DNA of 64,000 nt from Isoetes taiwanensis (GCA_021234155.1 JAJEKV010000015.1:12223920-12287919), one strand, 5' to 3'; numbered from the stretch's first letter, positions 1-18,001 are shown. The notes: generated by a model not told the origin, from the sequence alone. A program made the numbers and translations.

Positions 1-4074
<4,074 letters not shown>

Positions 4075-4077
<3 letters not shown>

Positions 4078-5449
4078 AGTCTTTTGTACTATAAATGGGT
4101 GTTCCGAATCTATGGTTTACTTAAGATACGGAAGTAAAATCTAGGCTTCAATAGATCGGTGTCTAATATTATAGCAAAAAACATTGCCATATAGTTCTAT
4201 AGCCTCTCTCCTAACAGATAAACAATCTAATCTTTTAAGTTCAAAAAAGTGTAATTCTATAGTCTAGCAATAGAGTGCAAGCAATGGTAAGATTCCTAAT
4301 ATTCTAATATTTTTAGTGGCAATCGAACATGTAGTAGTAGTGTTCCACATATTCATTTAGATTCAAGTAAGGTTGATTGAGATCTCCTGTACTGGCTAAA
4401 GTTCTTACAAAGTGGTTGGGTTCAAGACTTAGGTCATTGGATATTACCAAAGCCAAAATGGGGCTATGCGTAATAGTGCCTTTGCAACATACCAAAATTT
4501 AAAGCACATTGTAAAGTTGATTTCGAGTTGGCAAGTTTGGTAAATAATCCCCAAACATAGGATCTTTGAGGTAACCTTTGTGTTCCAAAAATCTTTTCTC
4601 CCATAGCACAAGGGGATTGCTTATACATGCATGCATGGGAACTCATGGTTAACTTATTTTGGTCTATTGCTTGCATTAGCCACATTTAGGATGTTTTTAA
4701 TGCTTGAAAACTTTAAGATGTTTATGAACCAACCGCTCTATTATCACTATATTTGCCTTAACTTGAAATTTATGTCAACAAAAACATATGGAAAACTATC
4801 CCAAACTATCACTTAAGCAGCAATATCTTTCAAAGACAATATTTTGTGTACTTCGATTGACCCAATAATGATATAGATTAGATACAAAGCTTTATTTTCG
4901 AAATGAAAAATTAAATTTAAGTTTAATCATCAACTTAGTTTAATTTGTGTCGGGCCGATTGAGAAGTTATTAAACCGGTAGTAGATGTGGTGCACGCCAT
5001 TCCATCAATTCTCAAAAATATGGCATAAGAAAAATAGCAAGATTTTATAAAAGCAGCATTCACCCACTAACAAGCAAAAGATTCAAGATTATCTTTAGTC
5101 GCTAAGCTACCGCTTATTGATATGTTGACCGTCGCTTCAAGGACATTTACATCTCTCCCCCACGCCAATAAAAGGGTAGAAATTTTGCTTAATCACAAAA
5201 GATTTCTCCATTCACGCCGCTCATGGACTTCCAACCGATTGCATATGCTCCATAAAACAAAGAATGACTCGCCCCAAGATTTTTTTGCCTCTATAAATGT
5301 GACAAAGCTTCAGTCGACTAGAAAGAAGATGGGATAGCGTGGCCACCATCCGCCTAAATGTATAATGTAAGAAATATAACACAATTTCACACCACCAAAT
5401 AATTTAAACTTTTGTGACAAATCATCCATACATGACCTATTGTCTTTGC
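4075..5449. other. AT-rich intergenic DNA
   Basis: Nothing recognisable. Open frames stay below 75 codons and lack family features. No repeats longer than a few bases were noticed. Confidence 0.55.
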
Positions 5450-6150
5450 CTAAAACTTAGCTATGATGAGTCCTAGAATAGCTTCTAGAGCTTGTCGAAA
5501 ATTCCAATTGTAGGAAATAAGAAGGCAACCTACTATTGCTGCAAACCAACCAGATTCGACAGCCTTTTGCTCACACTGATAATGGACTGTTTTAGCTTTA
5601 CTGCTTAAGGCAATACCCCTTAGACCCAAGCACATCGGGATGAAAACGCATATATAATAGTTGCAATGCAAGATCTCGTGGCTTTTGCATAATTGAAGCC
5701 ATTGGTCTCGCTTTAACCACAATAAGAGGAATCTTGTGGCCTTCTTCACAAAGATCACTTTAGGCCACGCTTCTAATAATGCCTTGATCATTAAGGAGCC
5801 AGAGTTGGACAAATGTATGGATTGTAAAGCTTTCTCCTGATACACGGTGGCAAAGTAAAATGAAGACACATGAAGATAAGTAGGCCAAACAAAGCATTAG
5901 TTAGCAATAAAATAAACCAACTCCGAAGTTCCCTCACCAACATGGTTTCTTTGCAAACCTCAAACATTGCAGCAATACTCGAAAGCATATTGCGATATCG
6001 TCCAATGATTGTGGACCCAGCAGATGTCCAAAGAATTGTGTGATTGTGGGGTCCACTCAAGACCTCGAAATACTCAATAAAATTTATTTTTTCTTCATAC
6101 CATGTAGAGAACCCGCAGAACAGATATGTAAATGAAACGTAAAAGTACAA
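5450..6150 (-). pseudogene. Possible membrane-protein gene, broken or spliced, family unknown
   Basis: Two overlapping minus-strand open stretches (5791-6150, 119 codons; 5450-5869, 139 codons) lie in different frames and together read like one protein. The upstream part has a hydrophobic stretch near its start and another at WFILLLTNALFGLLIF. The downstream part has hydrophobic stretches around YYICVFIPMCLGLRGIAL and WFAAIVGCLLISYNW, separated by Lys/Arg-rich loops. This suggests several membrane segments. The frame change near 5800-5870 could be a frameshift, a small intron or a sequencing error. I do not recognise the family. It is longer than any other open stretch in the first 15 kb outside the pyrimidine tract, but it could still be chance. 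Confidence 0.3.
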
Positions 6151-8018
6151 AAATGTTCGATAATATTCAATACCTTCTTGTCCTTGCGCTAATCATGAGC
6201 ATGGACATGGCTAGTATTCAACATATTAACTTATTGTAGCCGGTTGTGTGGGTTCTGTGATCCATACATGATCCGGCAATGGCATAAGCTCGTTCGGGCA
6301 TCATCTTTATCTTCGCAGCCTTTGGTTTCTTCTGGGCCAGGTACTTTGGCGGTTTTGATGGGGGGTGGTTTGGACGAAGTCATTAGTGGGCTTGCAAAAC
6401 TGCGAGATGAAACCATGGTTATATTTGATGATTCATAATTTTTGATACCATTATCCATGACCAAAAATACTTAATGTCAAGAACCTTCTTTTCCTAATAT
6501 CGCCAGACAATAACACGTGGTTTGCTGATCTCGCAAGTGCATCCCGATGTTGTTTCTTCATCAACTACCATGAGCTTGCACTCTATCAACACCGCATCAA
6601 CCTTCTGCTTGTCGCCCACCAAACTAGGGAGGCACACATTTTCTAAAGTTTATTAACCCACCTTTCCTTTTCGCTGGAATCAACATGATTAAACTTTAGG
6701 ATCCGTTGATGCGCCGGCCTCGATAGCTATTAATGCAAAGATGCCAACTCACTTATCAGTAGGCCCCTAGTCGCCTTTTCTTTTGTCTCACTCCATTGGG
6801 TCCCTGCTACAAAATCGTAGGGAAACGATTTAACTATCCACGTGACGCAAAGCGTAATTAAATGGAAAATGCCACAACCATGCATACTCTACCTTAGGCT
6901 GCTCATCCCTCCACCCCAGACCAAAACTATTTTGCACTGATCAAATCAGCATTGCAAACAAGCTTGACTGGCTAAGAAACAACAAAGGCAACAAGAAACC
7001 CATTTCTTCAAAACCCATTGGCGATGCATCGCCTCGCGGGGAAAAAAGGTCGAAGAAGAACCACCGGAAGAGAGAGTTTTCACTATGGCGACGGGCCACA
7101 AAGGAACGCTTCTTCGTGTGATATTCGCTCCTAATCGCCACATGCCGTGATCCGGTAAAGGAAGAAGAGAAAAAATATGATCGGCACACGTAGATCGAAA
7201 AATATCATCTCCAATCGCTCCGCAGAGCCACCGTGATGCAATATTTTTGCTAAAGGACAAGCCGGGTCGCTCTAGGAAAGAACGTGAGTCACTTATTTAC
7301 AATTTTTATTTAGAAAACCCATTTAAAAGCAACGATTTCATTTAAAGCACCGGATTTTTGTACCTCGCTTACTTTAATCCGCCGAAGTTGAGCGTGCAAA
7401 GTCGGATTGTGATAGGCAAGAATCAAGTATACCAACATGCAAAGCTCAAAGCCCAAGCTACAACTATACAACCTCTTAAGATCTCTATGGAGGTGATATC
7501 AACAATTTGGTAGCCCAGAATTCAAAAACTTCATTCCGGAATAGAAGCTCTGATCTATCGCGAAATTCTCCGCCATAGCACCTATAGCACTACCGGGCTA
7601 TTTCAAGAAGCCGCCCATAGCTAGAAGGATCTCTCTCGCATGGAGAAATAGAGAGATTAAATGCTCAAATAAAACAACGTCCTGCATTAAATCACAAATT
7701 TAATGGTATAGATCAAAGGCATCAAATAAGGGCCTATTTTTCTTGCCACCACAAAGATTTATTGCATTTAATATTCGGGCTAAATCTTGACTCATTAATT
7801 CAAAGATTCTTCGACGGTTCAGATTAAAAGTCTCAAAAGGAAAGCGGGCTTTTGATCCAAACCACCATCTCAAACATGGATCTATGGAGACTACACACTT
7901 CAATGCCTTATATATAAGGGGGTGCTTGGGTGGATTGAGGTGGCTTCACAAAGACTGCTGGATCTCACAATCTAAAACCGCCCATCGGGCTTAATTCCCT
8001 GCCTAGATTCAAATAATT

Positions 8019-8021
<3 letters not shown>
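6151..8021. other. Intergenic DNA, no supported gene
   Basis: Short open frames occur on both strands (up to 104 codons at 6946-7260, minus) but show no recognisable motif. No transposon end or tandem repeat was seen. Confidence 0.5.

Positions 8022-8089
<68 letters not shown>
8022..8089. repeat. (TA)n microsatellite
   Basis: About 68 bp of perfect alternating AT. It is a shorter version of the tract at 3735-4074. Confidence 0.95.
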
Positions 8090-8091
<2 letters not shown>

Positions 8092-8404
8092 GCTGCTAAC
8101 AAGCCAACACGCATTACATATACTATTGGTGGAAACCTAACCTTTTAAATCTAACAAAATAAAAATTTTAAGATAAACTACATCTTTGCATGTTGGTAAG
8201 GTATTAGTTATCGAAAGGTGTGTATTACTAAGCGTCATCATCGGGATATATACCTTCATAGCTCAACTGGATGTACCACAAAACATTGAACATTTTATGG
8301 TGGTATATTTCATACACCTTAACGGGTGTAGCAAGTCAAATAAACCCCTATCCGCTTAAATAAACCCATGTATCAAGTGTACATGCATTCTATATTGATG
8401 AAAA
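8090..8404. other. AT-rich spacer
   Basis: About 315 bp between the TA tract and the CACTA-like block. I see no feature in it. Confidence 0.5.
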
Positions 8405-9828
8405 AAAAAAGAATTTTTTTTTTTGGTCGCCGTAAAAACGTCGTTACAAACGCCGCTCAACGACGCTTTTGTCGCCGCTTAACGACGCCAATGACGTCAA
8501 GTAAACGACGACCGTGATTTAAATCGAAAACAGCGTTAATCCCGCTTTTATTTTTCTCGAGCAAGCAAAGCTTATGGAGGAGCATTTTCGAGATGCATTT
8601 TCGGCGCCGATCTACTTTAGTCTATTCTAAGTGTAAGACAAGCTCATATATGTGCACGGATCAACCAACTCGCTTTTTGAATCTAAACTTGTTTTGGGTA
8701 GATTTAGGGCTTTTGTATTTGTTGTTTGTTCTTCCTTCAACCTTTACGCGCCGATTTTATCTGCCGATTCCTGATTTCGATTTTCCTCGAGAATTACCAT
8801 TACCTTTATTTCTCGATCCTTCGAGGCCTATTTACCGACGCCGACGCCGACGACGCCAGAAAGACGACCTGCCGATACTTTAATTAATTTGATGATACAC
8901 CTTTAGTTCTTGTGAAACAGCACTCTTCCGTGGCGATTTAAGCCACGACAAAATTTTACTGCTTTATTTGTTAAATTAAAGATCCGCCAGGATCGCCATT
9001 GAAACCACCCTCCCCGACATTATCGAGATTTTTCCTTTAAGTTGTTTATTTATACCAATATTTTACTAATCATTGAATTTATTGTTTTGCATGTACACTC
9101 CTAGCAAATGCTGCTGTTTGCGCAAAACAACTTGCCACCTTGTACCGTAAGCATTTAATTTTCAATATGCTTAATGCATTGATTAATGTATTTAGCTTAA
9201 TTTATTGATTAATGTATTTAGCCAAAAAAATTGGGGCTTCATTTATTTTTGTATTTTTTAATATATTTGGGTTTACATCATTTAATGACTTAAAATCTTA
9301 TATTTCTTTATTGGTTAAATTCATTTTTATAGGCTTTAAATTAAATGTATTAACTTCATTCATAATAAATGTTATTATTATTTTTTTTCAATTTAAAAAA
9401 CAAAAATAAAATAAAATTTTTTATCATCGCAGCAACGCCGCTAAACGACGCGGCGTGGTTGCCACGCCGAACGGCTGCCAGTAACGCCGCTGGGCCAAGT
9501 TTCATCACAAGTGGGGTCGCCATCGGGCAGACGCGACGCCGCTTAACGACGCCAAACACGGTCGCCACGCCAAGAACCCGGCCGCCGACGCCATGCCGGG
9601 CTTCACTACCGCGGGCGTTTCATCGCAGTACGCATGCCGCTGAATGACGCCAGTCGCCGCTTTAAGACGCCAAGGGTTACACGCTGTGATAGCCACGCGA
9701 TAAAGGTCGCTTATCGACGCCCGACACGGAATAGACGTCGCTTATCGACGCGGATCGCCGACATCGACGCCTAAAATTATCGCCCGACGCCGTATCAGAC
9801 GCCGTAATCGTGGCTTTAATTTTGTAGG
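8405..9828. mobile_element. Degenerate CACTA-like non-autonomous transposon
   Basis: Two blocks rich in short GC repeats of the form CGCCGCTTAACGACGCC lie at about 8430-8525 and 9425-9815, and flank an AT-rich core of about 0.9 kb. CACTA (En/Spm) elements typically carry clustered direct and inverted subterminal repeats like these. The right edge reads ...GGCTTTAATTTTGTAG, close to the usual ...TTTTGTAGTG end of plant CACTA elements. The left edge is a poor A-run/T-run and no clear target duplication is seen, so the limits are approximate. No transposase is present. The core has a 96-codon open frame (8593-8883, plus) ending in an Arg-rich run, which is a by-product of the GACGCC repeats. Confidence 0.4.
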
Positions 9829-12800
9829 ATAGATCCCAAAGAACCAATAAAGTGGACCACTTCGGCTAGTACCCCAAGACACCTTTACAATAAAGCCCCG
9901 ACTACTACGCGCCACTCACCCTAAACAATTATCGCCTGTCGCGGTACCAGCCCCGCTTACCCGGCGATAACAAAGATCCCGCTTCTGGGCTTGCCACATC
10001 GCCTCAGCACGAGGTGGCGATGATGAATCCAATGCATGCCACTGTGCATGTTGTCAATTTCAGCCGGGCACAATGCAAAGCCGACATTTGTCGCCGCGAC
10101 CCCATCGATGTAACCCGCCGGTGCCCCCAAATGTCAAGACCCAAGCGTCACAGCCGGTGACAAAGAGAGTGCGGTGTGAGATCACGAAAGTGCTCCGCAC
10201 AATGGCAAAGATAGGGGATCAGAAACACTCACGAGCTTAAGCGCCGGTAGTTGATGCGCATTCGAGACCCCTACTGCGGCAGCAGTTGTCGGCACCACCA
10301 GCCCACGGATCGCCATCTCCAGGCCTAGGCGGGAAAAGCGCAGTCCGCGGATCTGTGACCGTGAGCAACAAGCATCCAATGATTCACGACAACGCCAAAG
10401 ATGTATGACTTTCGGGTTTCTTTAAGCCGAGATTGCTCGAATTGAAACTAAAGCAAAGAATCAAAGCAGATTTCACTTTGTGATCATGGGCCGCAGCACT
10501 GTGACGGTGGTGCACCAAATGTGATGCTCACCGGAAGAAGGGGGGAGACGACTTCCTCTGAGGGACGCTTCTCGGTCAATCGACCCAACATAGTCGTGAT
10601 AGTAACGGGTCTATCATCGGCGTACCACGACGCCTCCCAAGCATCCGCCGCAAGACGCTACATACAAGTACAAAAGATCGCAACCCGACACGCACTTCAT
10701 CAACACTGAATAAAATTCTCCTCCCATCAGCTCATCAAGCGCATTTCGGTAGGTCGGCGAGTTGTACGCCGTGAGGCCGCCCTACGCCTCGCAATATCCA
10801 AGTGGCCGCACTATCCGACGCTCGCCGCAAACTGGCGGCAAGGTGTTCGCGGATTCGCCGGGCCGTGTAAAAGCGTGAACACCCTAACCTCTTCCCGTAA
10901 AAGGGATCGAAGATGTAACCTAGCCGGATCTGTGGTGCTCGAACCGTACAACCGTCTGTGGGCCGGTACTATCTCGAATGGGTACACACCGTAGCTTCCA
11001 TGGTGCCTGCCGGTCTCCAACAGGTACATGAAGAAACCGCGTTTCGCTTATCCATGCCTCGCTTCCTCGACATTACATCAAAGGAAATGGCGATGTCAAG
11101 GTGTGTGCCATGCCCGGCTCGCCATCGCCGCCTCATGATATCATCGAAGACTGGCGCACTTCTGGCCGGTCATCCTCACACTGCCAGCGCCCTATGGAAG
11201 GAGGGGTGGCTGGCAGAGATCGCCGCGCCGACATGTCTCATGAGTGGAGGCCGACCGACTCGTCCCTACTGACTGAACTCTTCTCGCCGACTTGAACCAC
11301 TACACCTCCTAAGCGAGGGATCAGCTGGAGTGTGGATGCCTATATCCAAAGAAACTGGTGGCAAAGATGACTCAAGATGACCTGGCCGAGACGCCTCGTG
11401 AGCTCATGGAGCTCGCCTATAAATCCCTCCTCTCAGGGCAAATGGCCACTCTATCCTTCCTCGTGCAATGGCCCGCCATTGAGCATAGCATGTGCGGTCC
11501 AGCCTCGCTGAACGCCACCAGGCACTTTAGCTCAACTGGAGCACTTCATGATAGGGTTGCATCCTCTCAAGGCCCGGCCAGGCCGCAGGCCGGGCTCTAT
11601 AAAACATGGCCCTCGTGGAAGGCATCTAGGTCGCCTCGTGGGTAGGATACCGTAGGGCGATCGTTGTTGGGCGCCTTTGTCTCCTCGCTTCTATGTTCCG
11701 CCGCTGGCTTCCATCATAGTGGCAGCTTTTGCATCTTCTCGGGACGCTTTTTGTACTTCTCTCCGGCCGGACACCACATTCGCTGGGTTGCGATCAGGTC
11801 TCTAATGCTCATTTGCGGCCACCATTGATCGATGGTGGTTTCGATGGTATCTCTAAGCTCCATCAAGGGTCAATCCCTAAACTGGGTCGCATCGAACCTT
11901 GCGTCTCACAAAGTGTACACCTGTGTGTCAGTAACCACCGCCGGGCAATCTGCAGGGCCCTGACCGCCTCAAACCGACGCGGACTTCAAAGACGCAGGCA
12001 CCAAATGCCATGGTATTTCGGCCACAAAACAAATACTCGCTAATAAGCACACAAAACATACCCAGCTGGTTAAGACAAGGCTGCTTTGGGCTACCATTCG
12101 ACAATGCTACCGGAAGGCCCGACATCGCCGCCGCTTCAAGCAGCCAAATCCGCAAGGGACGCCATCCATGCCGACCGGGAATCAGCCCGAGTAAGACATG
12201 GTCTCGGCGATAAATGTAGAGTAAAATAAGTTCCGAACCTTCAACAAATAAAATAAGCTTCAACAATAAAAATAATAAGCTACCATGAGCTTCCACTTAA
12301 GGAAACATATTTTATTATGATGGGCAACTGGCCAAGTGTAGCAATAGGGATGGCAATAAGGAACCTAGAAGCAATTGTAATGAAAGCACACCGGGATAAT
12401 TTTGTCAATGGAGCTCAAAAGAAGACTCAAATCGCCAATGCAACTCAAAATCGCCAAAATAAAGAAAGAAGAAAGTTTAAATATGCTGTTTTTGACAAGC
12501 CGAGGAGCCGCATTCTCTTAATCATTCCACTGGAGCCGCTTCGAGCCGCCGAGCGTCCGAATAAAGGAAACAAGCCGGTCGGGAATGAGCATCCAAGTAG
12601 CTTAAAGAGAAAAATGGCATATAACGGGCGCTAAAACACTATATGGTCTTTTAATCCGATGATGGTCACCTCTTCCCTAGTGCGCCATCGCTCACGGGTT
12701 CGGTGACGCCGATGACGCTGCTCGGGCTTCGCTACACTCGGCCAGATCGTTACTGCCGGGCCGGTTCGCTTGCTTAACCCGTAGCACTTCGCCACCTCGC

Positions 12801-13140
12801 CGCGACTCAGAGTCTGCCGGGCCAGACTTTAACCCGCCAGACCGGGTTCGCCGGTGACTTTGCCGCCGCCGTATTCTGTACCGGGTTCCACGGCTTCGCC
12901 ACGCTACTGCTGGCTCGCGAATAGTCCCTGTTCTTTCAAAGCAACCCTAGAGGCAGCCCTCGCCTGCTGACGCTCCATACGCCCGTCCGCCCGGGTTGTT
13001 TGAAGGCGAATCGGCCGAGGTTACGTCCAGGAGGCGGTACCGGACCGCTGGAAACCCGATTAATTCGAACTTGGTTTAGGGAGCCAATAAAGTGCCGCAC
13101 GTGAGCCGTCCCTAGTGTAATCTTACGCTTTCATGTAACA
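9829..13140. other. GC-rich block, probably decayed repetitive DNA
   Basis: About 3.3 kb, markedly more GC-rich than its flanks, with many CGCC/GCCG words. Open frames reach only 122 codons and none shows zinc knuckles, reverse transcriptase, integrase or other motifs I can recognise. A short shared phrase, ccaataaagtg, occurs near 9844 and 13084, but the surrounding sequence does not extend the match. Best read as an eroded transposon or other heterochromatic sequence; identity unknown. Confidence 0.4.
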
Positions 13141-16100
13141 ACCGACATCGTACCATTCTATCGTGACATATTATAATCATTATATGGGGACCCGACCTAA
13201 AGTTCCATGAGGAAAGATCGTTATGGGTATTGCAAAGAAAGGCTCATGCTTGCAGTTCTAAATACTGTAATGTAGACTCACGAGTTTTAGATTGCAACCA
13301 AAAGATAGCAATCCTTGGGTTGGGGGTAGTAGTATTATTGGCGTATAATGGCGGCAACTTCATCGATGCTTCTTGTGCCATTTAGTGTCAACCTTCTTTG
13401 TTTGAAGCACATATCTTGCATTCTTCTTATCGGCTAATATGGATTTATAGCTTCTATGCGGAGCTATGGATACAGCAAATTGAGCGAGAACTCTCTCCCA
13501 TTCCACAACTCTTGGATGTCTTGTCGTACTATCATGGACATACCAATGTAATGGTAAATTATTGGTCTTAAAGCAGTGATGGTATGTCGACCCATGGCCT
13601 GCGGCGAGGTGTGCGAGCTCTACAAGCTGTCCATCTGCAAGGCGGTGAAGCAAAGAATGATTCATCTTTACTACCGACTGTCGACGCGAAACCCCGTTCA
13701 CTATAAATCCGTGCAAAGCTCATGATGTAGTGAACTGTCGGCGGTATCCTCTTTCCATTATTACGGCAAAAGCATGTTCTCATTTATAGCGAGAGGTGTG
13801 ATGTCGCGAGACCACGTTCCATGTAACATGTGATGAACTTAAACTTCTGTGCATTCTACTAATTTGTCTCCCAATGCTCAAGCTGCAGGCGCAGCCCTGT
13901 TGTTCCTAATTAGAGGCCATTGGCGTTTGAAGCGACTTCGAGATGTAGCACCAACCACCGTTCACCTCCTAGCTCCTTTGGACTGCGCCATCATCCGCGA
14001 CGCACTCATGGCCTGAGGGCATTCTCGGAGGCATCATTGCGCCCGGATAACTGCTGACTAGACTCACCTTGATGGAGCTGGCACGACATAATCCAGATCA
14101 TTATTATTTGGCAACCCGCTGCCCGGCACGCCTCCGCGGCATTCATATTTTGCTTTCTCTCTCTTCGGGCAACTTAGCAAACCATTTACATTTGCATTCG
14201 TGCGCCGCAATGCCCTTGACATACTCCGGCCAAACTGCGCCTCATTTACATACGCTGACTGCGCTTGAATTTGAAGCGACACCTAGGAACTAAAGCGTTC
14301 GATGTGATGCCCGGTGACTAGTACATATTTCTATTGCAACTTCGTTCACATTCATTACTAACTTTCTCGCTCACCGGCAATGGTATACACGATGGCATTC
14401 GGTCTAAATGCAATCTTAATCATTTAAATTTCGTAAAAGTCTAGGCGGTTTGTAGGCCGCATCCTCTCCCATGCTTTGTTTTCCTCCTCGATAATCTAGC
14501 ATACCAATTCGTTGATATTCATTCCGTTTCAACTTTTCGGATCACCATTTGAGGCGTTGCGGTGCGAATCTAGCTCCTTCTTCGCGTCTAGGCGTAACAA
14601 TGCACAGTGCTTAACACTTAGGAAGCAAGAAACGCACCCACAACGAAGACACCCGCGAGTACATGCATCACGTCTTTTCTCTGATATGTCAATAGCACAA
14701 GCTATGATGTCTCTTGAACCCATCAAATATAGACGCATACCATTCATAACAAAACAATGATATGAACTGGCGATATCTGAGTAGATTTATCAAAAAGCAG
14801 CTGACCCAAACACTTAGGTCGACGCCACACGGATATACTATTCTATCATAGTATTCCACTTGTTATTAGTGGGTTGTTACATATTTCTGATTACCTAATT
14901 ACAGGTATGTAGTATGGGTATCACCTTAAACAAAGGCATATGGGGTGCTATATAGTCTTTGTCGACATGTCCAGGGACGCTGCTTTTGATACCCACCGGC
15001 ATACTTTGCCCACTTATCCTCATGCCTATCCATATTTCAAAGGCATAATCACACGCCAGGGTATTAATTCATGAAGAATGGCGGTCATTAACCGAGGGAT
15101 ATCATCAATCTGGGGATGCTTTTGCGTTTTATTAAAAGCTATCTTGCCGGTGCTTTCTAAATATTCTAATCCTCTCATACCTAATCTCTTGCTTAAGCAT
15201 GCTAGCTTGTGCTCAACAGGCGAAATGAAGATGTCATCCATTGCTTTGTTCCACATTTATTGGTAAATTTTGATTCCAGTTAGAATTTTCTTCTATTTCA
15301 CTCTGTCTGATCTGCAATATCTTAGCAGGATTACATTCCATTGCAAAGTGGCAACCAATGGAGGTTGACATTAAGTAAATTCAACTCGCTTATACTTTAA
15401 TCTTTGTCACGGTTATAAAATTCATCACTACAATAGGACTATAGACATTCTCGGAGCAAAAAACCTATTCCAGCTTTAAAGTTTATGTAGATCAGCTCTA
15501 GGCATCAGAAGATGAAGTGTCTCTCCCTCTCATGTGCGTGTGCTTGGATGTATTTGCTTTGAAATTCATTTGCAAAAACGATAATTAAATTGTGCAAGAA
15601 CAATGGTAATCATTCATACATTCTAGGATTTCTCTGCCATGGCGAACTAAGTTGCTCGGATACGGGCAGGTCCGTTGCTGCACTACAGCTATACAATCAA
15701 CTAAAAATTGGTGGAACCACTGATAGATTCTATATGCATTAGGTTAATTACGAGTATATGAAGAAAAGAAGAAACGTGTCATTTACGCTAGCATAAAGAG
15801 AAACATTGTCATTTACACCCTAGCATAAAGCTCTGAGGGAAAGACCTTACCTCTAGATTAACAGCGGAATGCGTTCTACTTGATGGCCACTCGAAGTCGA
15901 TGGAGCATCAGCAGCGATGGCATAGATCGAACTCATAACTTAGCTTTCGAATAATATGCACCCAACGCGATATAGATGTCATCGATGTGCGTGTAGTATT
16001 GGAGTGTCTCAACTGACCAACAATTATGACCGGCCACCGTACGCGGATGCACGCGCCATGCATGGCTGTCACCTCAATGCTATGCTACCTCAGACATGCA

Positions 16101-16330
16101 CTGAGTATCTTGATTGCGCATCTCGTGTCCATTCATATTCATTATTGTTTCCTGCGGCCCATGTAGGAACCCATGCCAGGCGGGGATCAAAATTCAAAAT
16201 AATATTGGTTACTAGTTAAGGTGCCAGCGTTCTTTGGTATATGAAGCGTAAATGACTATCTTGGAGCAATTGTTAAATGGATTCATGTTTTAAAATTAGA
16301 TAATCAAGCATTGACCACATTTCCTGCTTC
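13141..16330. other. Intergenic DNA, no gene recognised
   Basis: The longest open frame is 118 codons at 13360-13716 (minus), overlapped by another minus frame at 13568-13783. A 76-codon minus frame lies at 15026-15256. None shows a domain I can name, and none has convincing splice signals. Treated as non-coding or unrecognised decayed coding sequence. Confidence 0.45.
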
Positions 16331-16942
16331 CCGTTTTTAACTTTGCCTTTTCTTTGCCTTTCCCCTTTTCCACTTTTTACATTTCTTCCATTCCATTCCA
16401 TTCCTTCCTTCCTTTCCTTCCTTTCTTCCATGTTTCTTTCCTTTTCTTTTCCTTCCTTCCAGTCCATCTTCCTTTCCTTCCTCCTTTCTTCCTTCCTTTC
16501 CATTCCTTCCTCCACTCCCTCTTCTTCCATCCCTTCCTTCCTTTCCTCCTCTTTCCTTCTTCATTTTCATGTCCTCCATTCCATTCCTTCCATTCCATTC
16601 CATTCCCCCCTCTTCCCCTTCCATTCCTTTTCTTCTTCTTCCTTTCCTTTTCCTTCCTCTTTCTCATTCCCTTCCTTCCATTCCACCCTCCTTCTTTCTT
16701 TTTCCTTTTCTTTTCCTTTTCCTTCCTTTTGTTCTTCCTTTTTCAGATTCTTGTTTCTTCCTTCCTTCCTCCTGTCCCTTTCCTTTCCTCCTTCCTTCCC
16801 TTTCTTTCCTTCCTTTCCTTTCTTCCTCCTCCACCACTTTTCCTTCCTTTCCATGCTTTCCTTCCTTTCCTCCTTTTCTTTTTCTTAGTTTCCCCCTCTT
16901 TTTCTTTCTTTCATTTCCTCCCTCCCTTTCCTTTCCTTGTGC
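16331..16942. repeat. TTCC-type polypyrimidine tract (about 600 bp)
   Basis: The plus strand is almost pure C/T, made of TTCC, TTTCC and CCATT words. The minus strand is correspondingly purine-only. The tract creates long open frames in several overlapping phases (up to 205 codons, Phe/Ser/Pro-rich on plus; Lys/Glu/Gly-rich on minus), which are artefacts of composition. Mirror-repeat polypyrimidine DNA of this kind can form triplex (H-DNA) structures. Confidence 0.95.
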
Positions 16943-17957
16943 GGACCGGGATGGTATGGGAGGATGGATGAATTTTGTAAAAATCTGCGCTTGCATCATC
17001 TTCACCGGATTGATCATCAAATTCTCGGCTTAGGATTCGATCCTAGGACTGGCATTCTGGTATCTGACATAATTTTATAATATAAGATGAATATCACAAA
17101 CCTACTTACAAAATTTGGTTTTCCAATGCGGTCATCTTCAAAATTTTGCTTTCAACTTCTCTTCTATGATGACTACTGAATATGTCTCAAAACATCATCC
17201 CCAATTGGTCCTTCATAATGGGTACTCAATTCTAAGCAACATGACACATTTGGTTTCTCAAAGCTGTCCCATCATCTTATTTTCTTACGCTGGAGCTTAT
17301 CATCGATTTTTCTTACGCTAGAGCTTGTCCATTTCTTCATCCCACTATCTTGATTATTTTTCTTACGTTGATCTGAAGCCTTATTCTAATAAACAGTGTC
17401 TTATCCATGTACTAAATAGTGATCTTGGAAAATACGATCCTACTACAGAATGAGTTGCCAGACCAAATCAATTATGTGGTATAAGCCATTTTCATAATCA
17501 GCTTCTAGTTCTATCTTCCAAATTATTTCTTGGTGGCGATGCAAAATTAGGTATCTCCAAATAGCACAATTATACAAAACATACATCTGACATAATGAGA
17601 GGAATGCAGTTACTGAGGCTGATGTGCTTAAGCTATTAGCTTTTTAAAATTGGGGCAAAAAAGATTAGAGCCTTTTAGGTGACAAAAGTGCATCTATATA
17701 GCTTTATTATATATATACAAAACTTATATAAGGTCTCCCAAAAAAAGGAATATTCATGAATATTCAGCTCATTCGAAAATTGGTTTCAGATGTAAATATG
17801 ACCCTATTTTGGTTCATGCAAGCCAATAATTCGAGCGTTGGTAGTCTCATACCCAGCCCAATCAACCCAATTGGGTTGGCCAGGGGATGCCCTGATATGC
17901 CAGCATCTCCACCTTCTATTTCCAATCCAGAGCGGCTGCTGTGGATTCCGGTCAGAC

Positions 17958-18001
17958 CATTCCATTTCATTCCATTCCATTTATCCATCCATTCCATTCC
18001 G
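17958..18001. repeat. ATTCC-type simple repeat
   Basis: Short run of CCATTCCATTTCATTCC words, a small relative of the pyrimidine tract about 1 kb upstream. Confidence 0.8.

Noticed and set aside
8593-8883. 96-codon frame ending in RRRRRRR
   Set aside because: The Arg run comes from a GACGCC repeat and the rest lacks features.
12317-12634. 105-codon plus-strand frame in the GC-rich block
   Set aside because: No recognisable motif and no splice or promoter context; compatible with chance.
9840-13110. Possible LTR pair from the shared ccaataaagtg phrase
   Set aside because: The match does not extend, there are no TG...CA ends, and no retrotransposon protein is seen between.
16343-17033. Long open frames (154-205 codons) on both strands
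   Set aside because: Products of the pyrimidine tract composition. They overlap in several frames and have no non-repetitive core.
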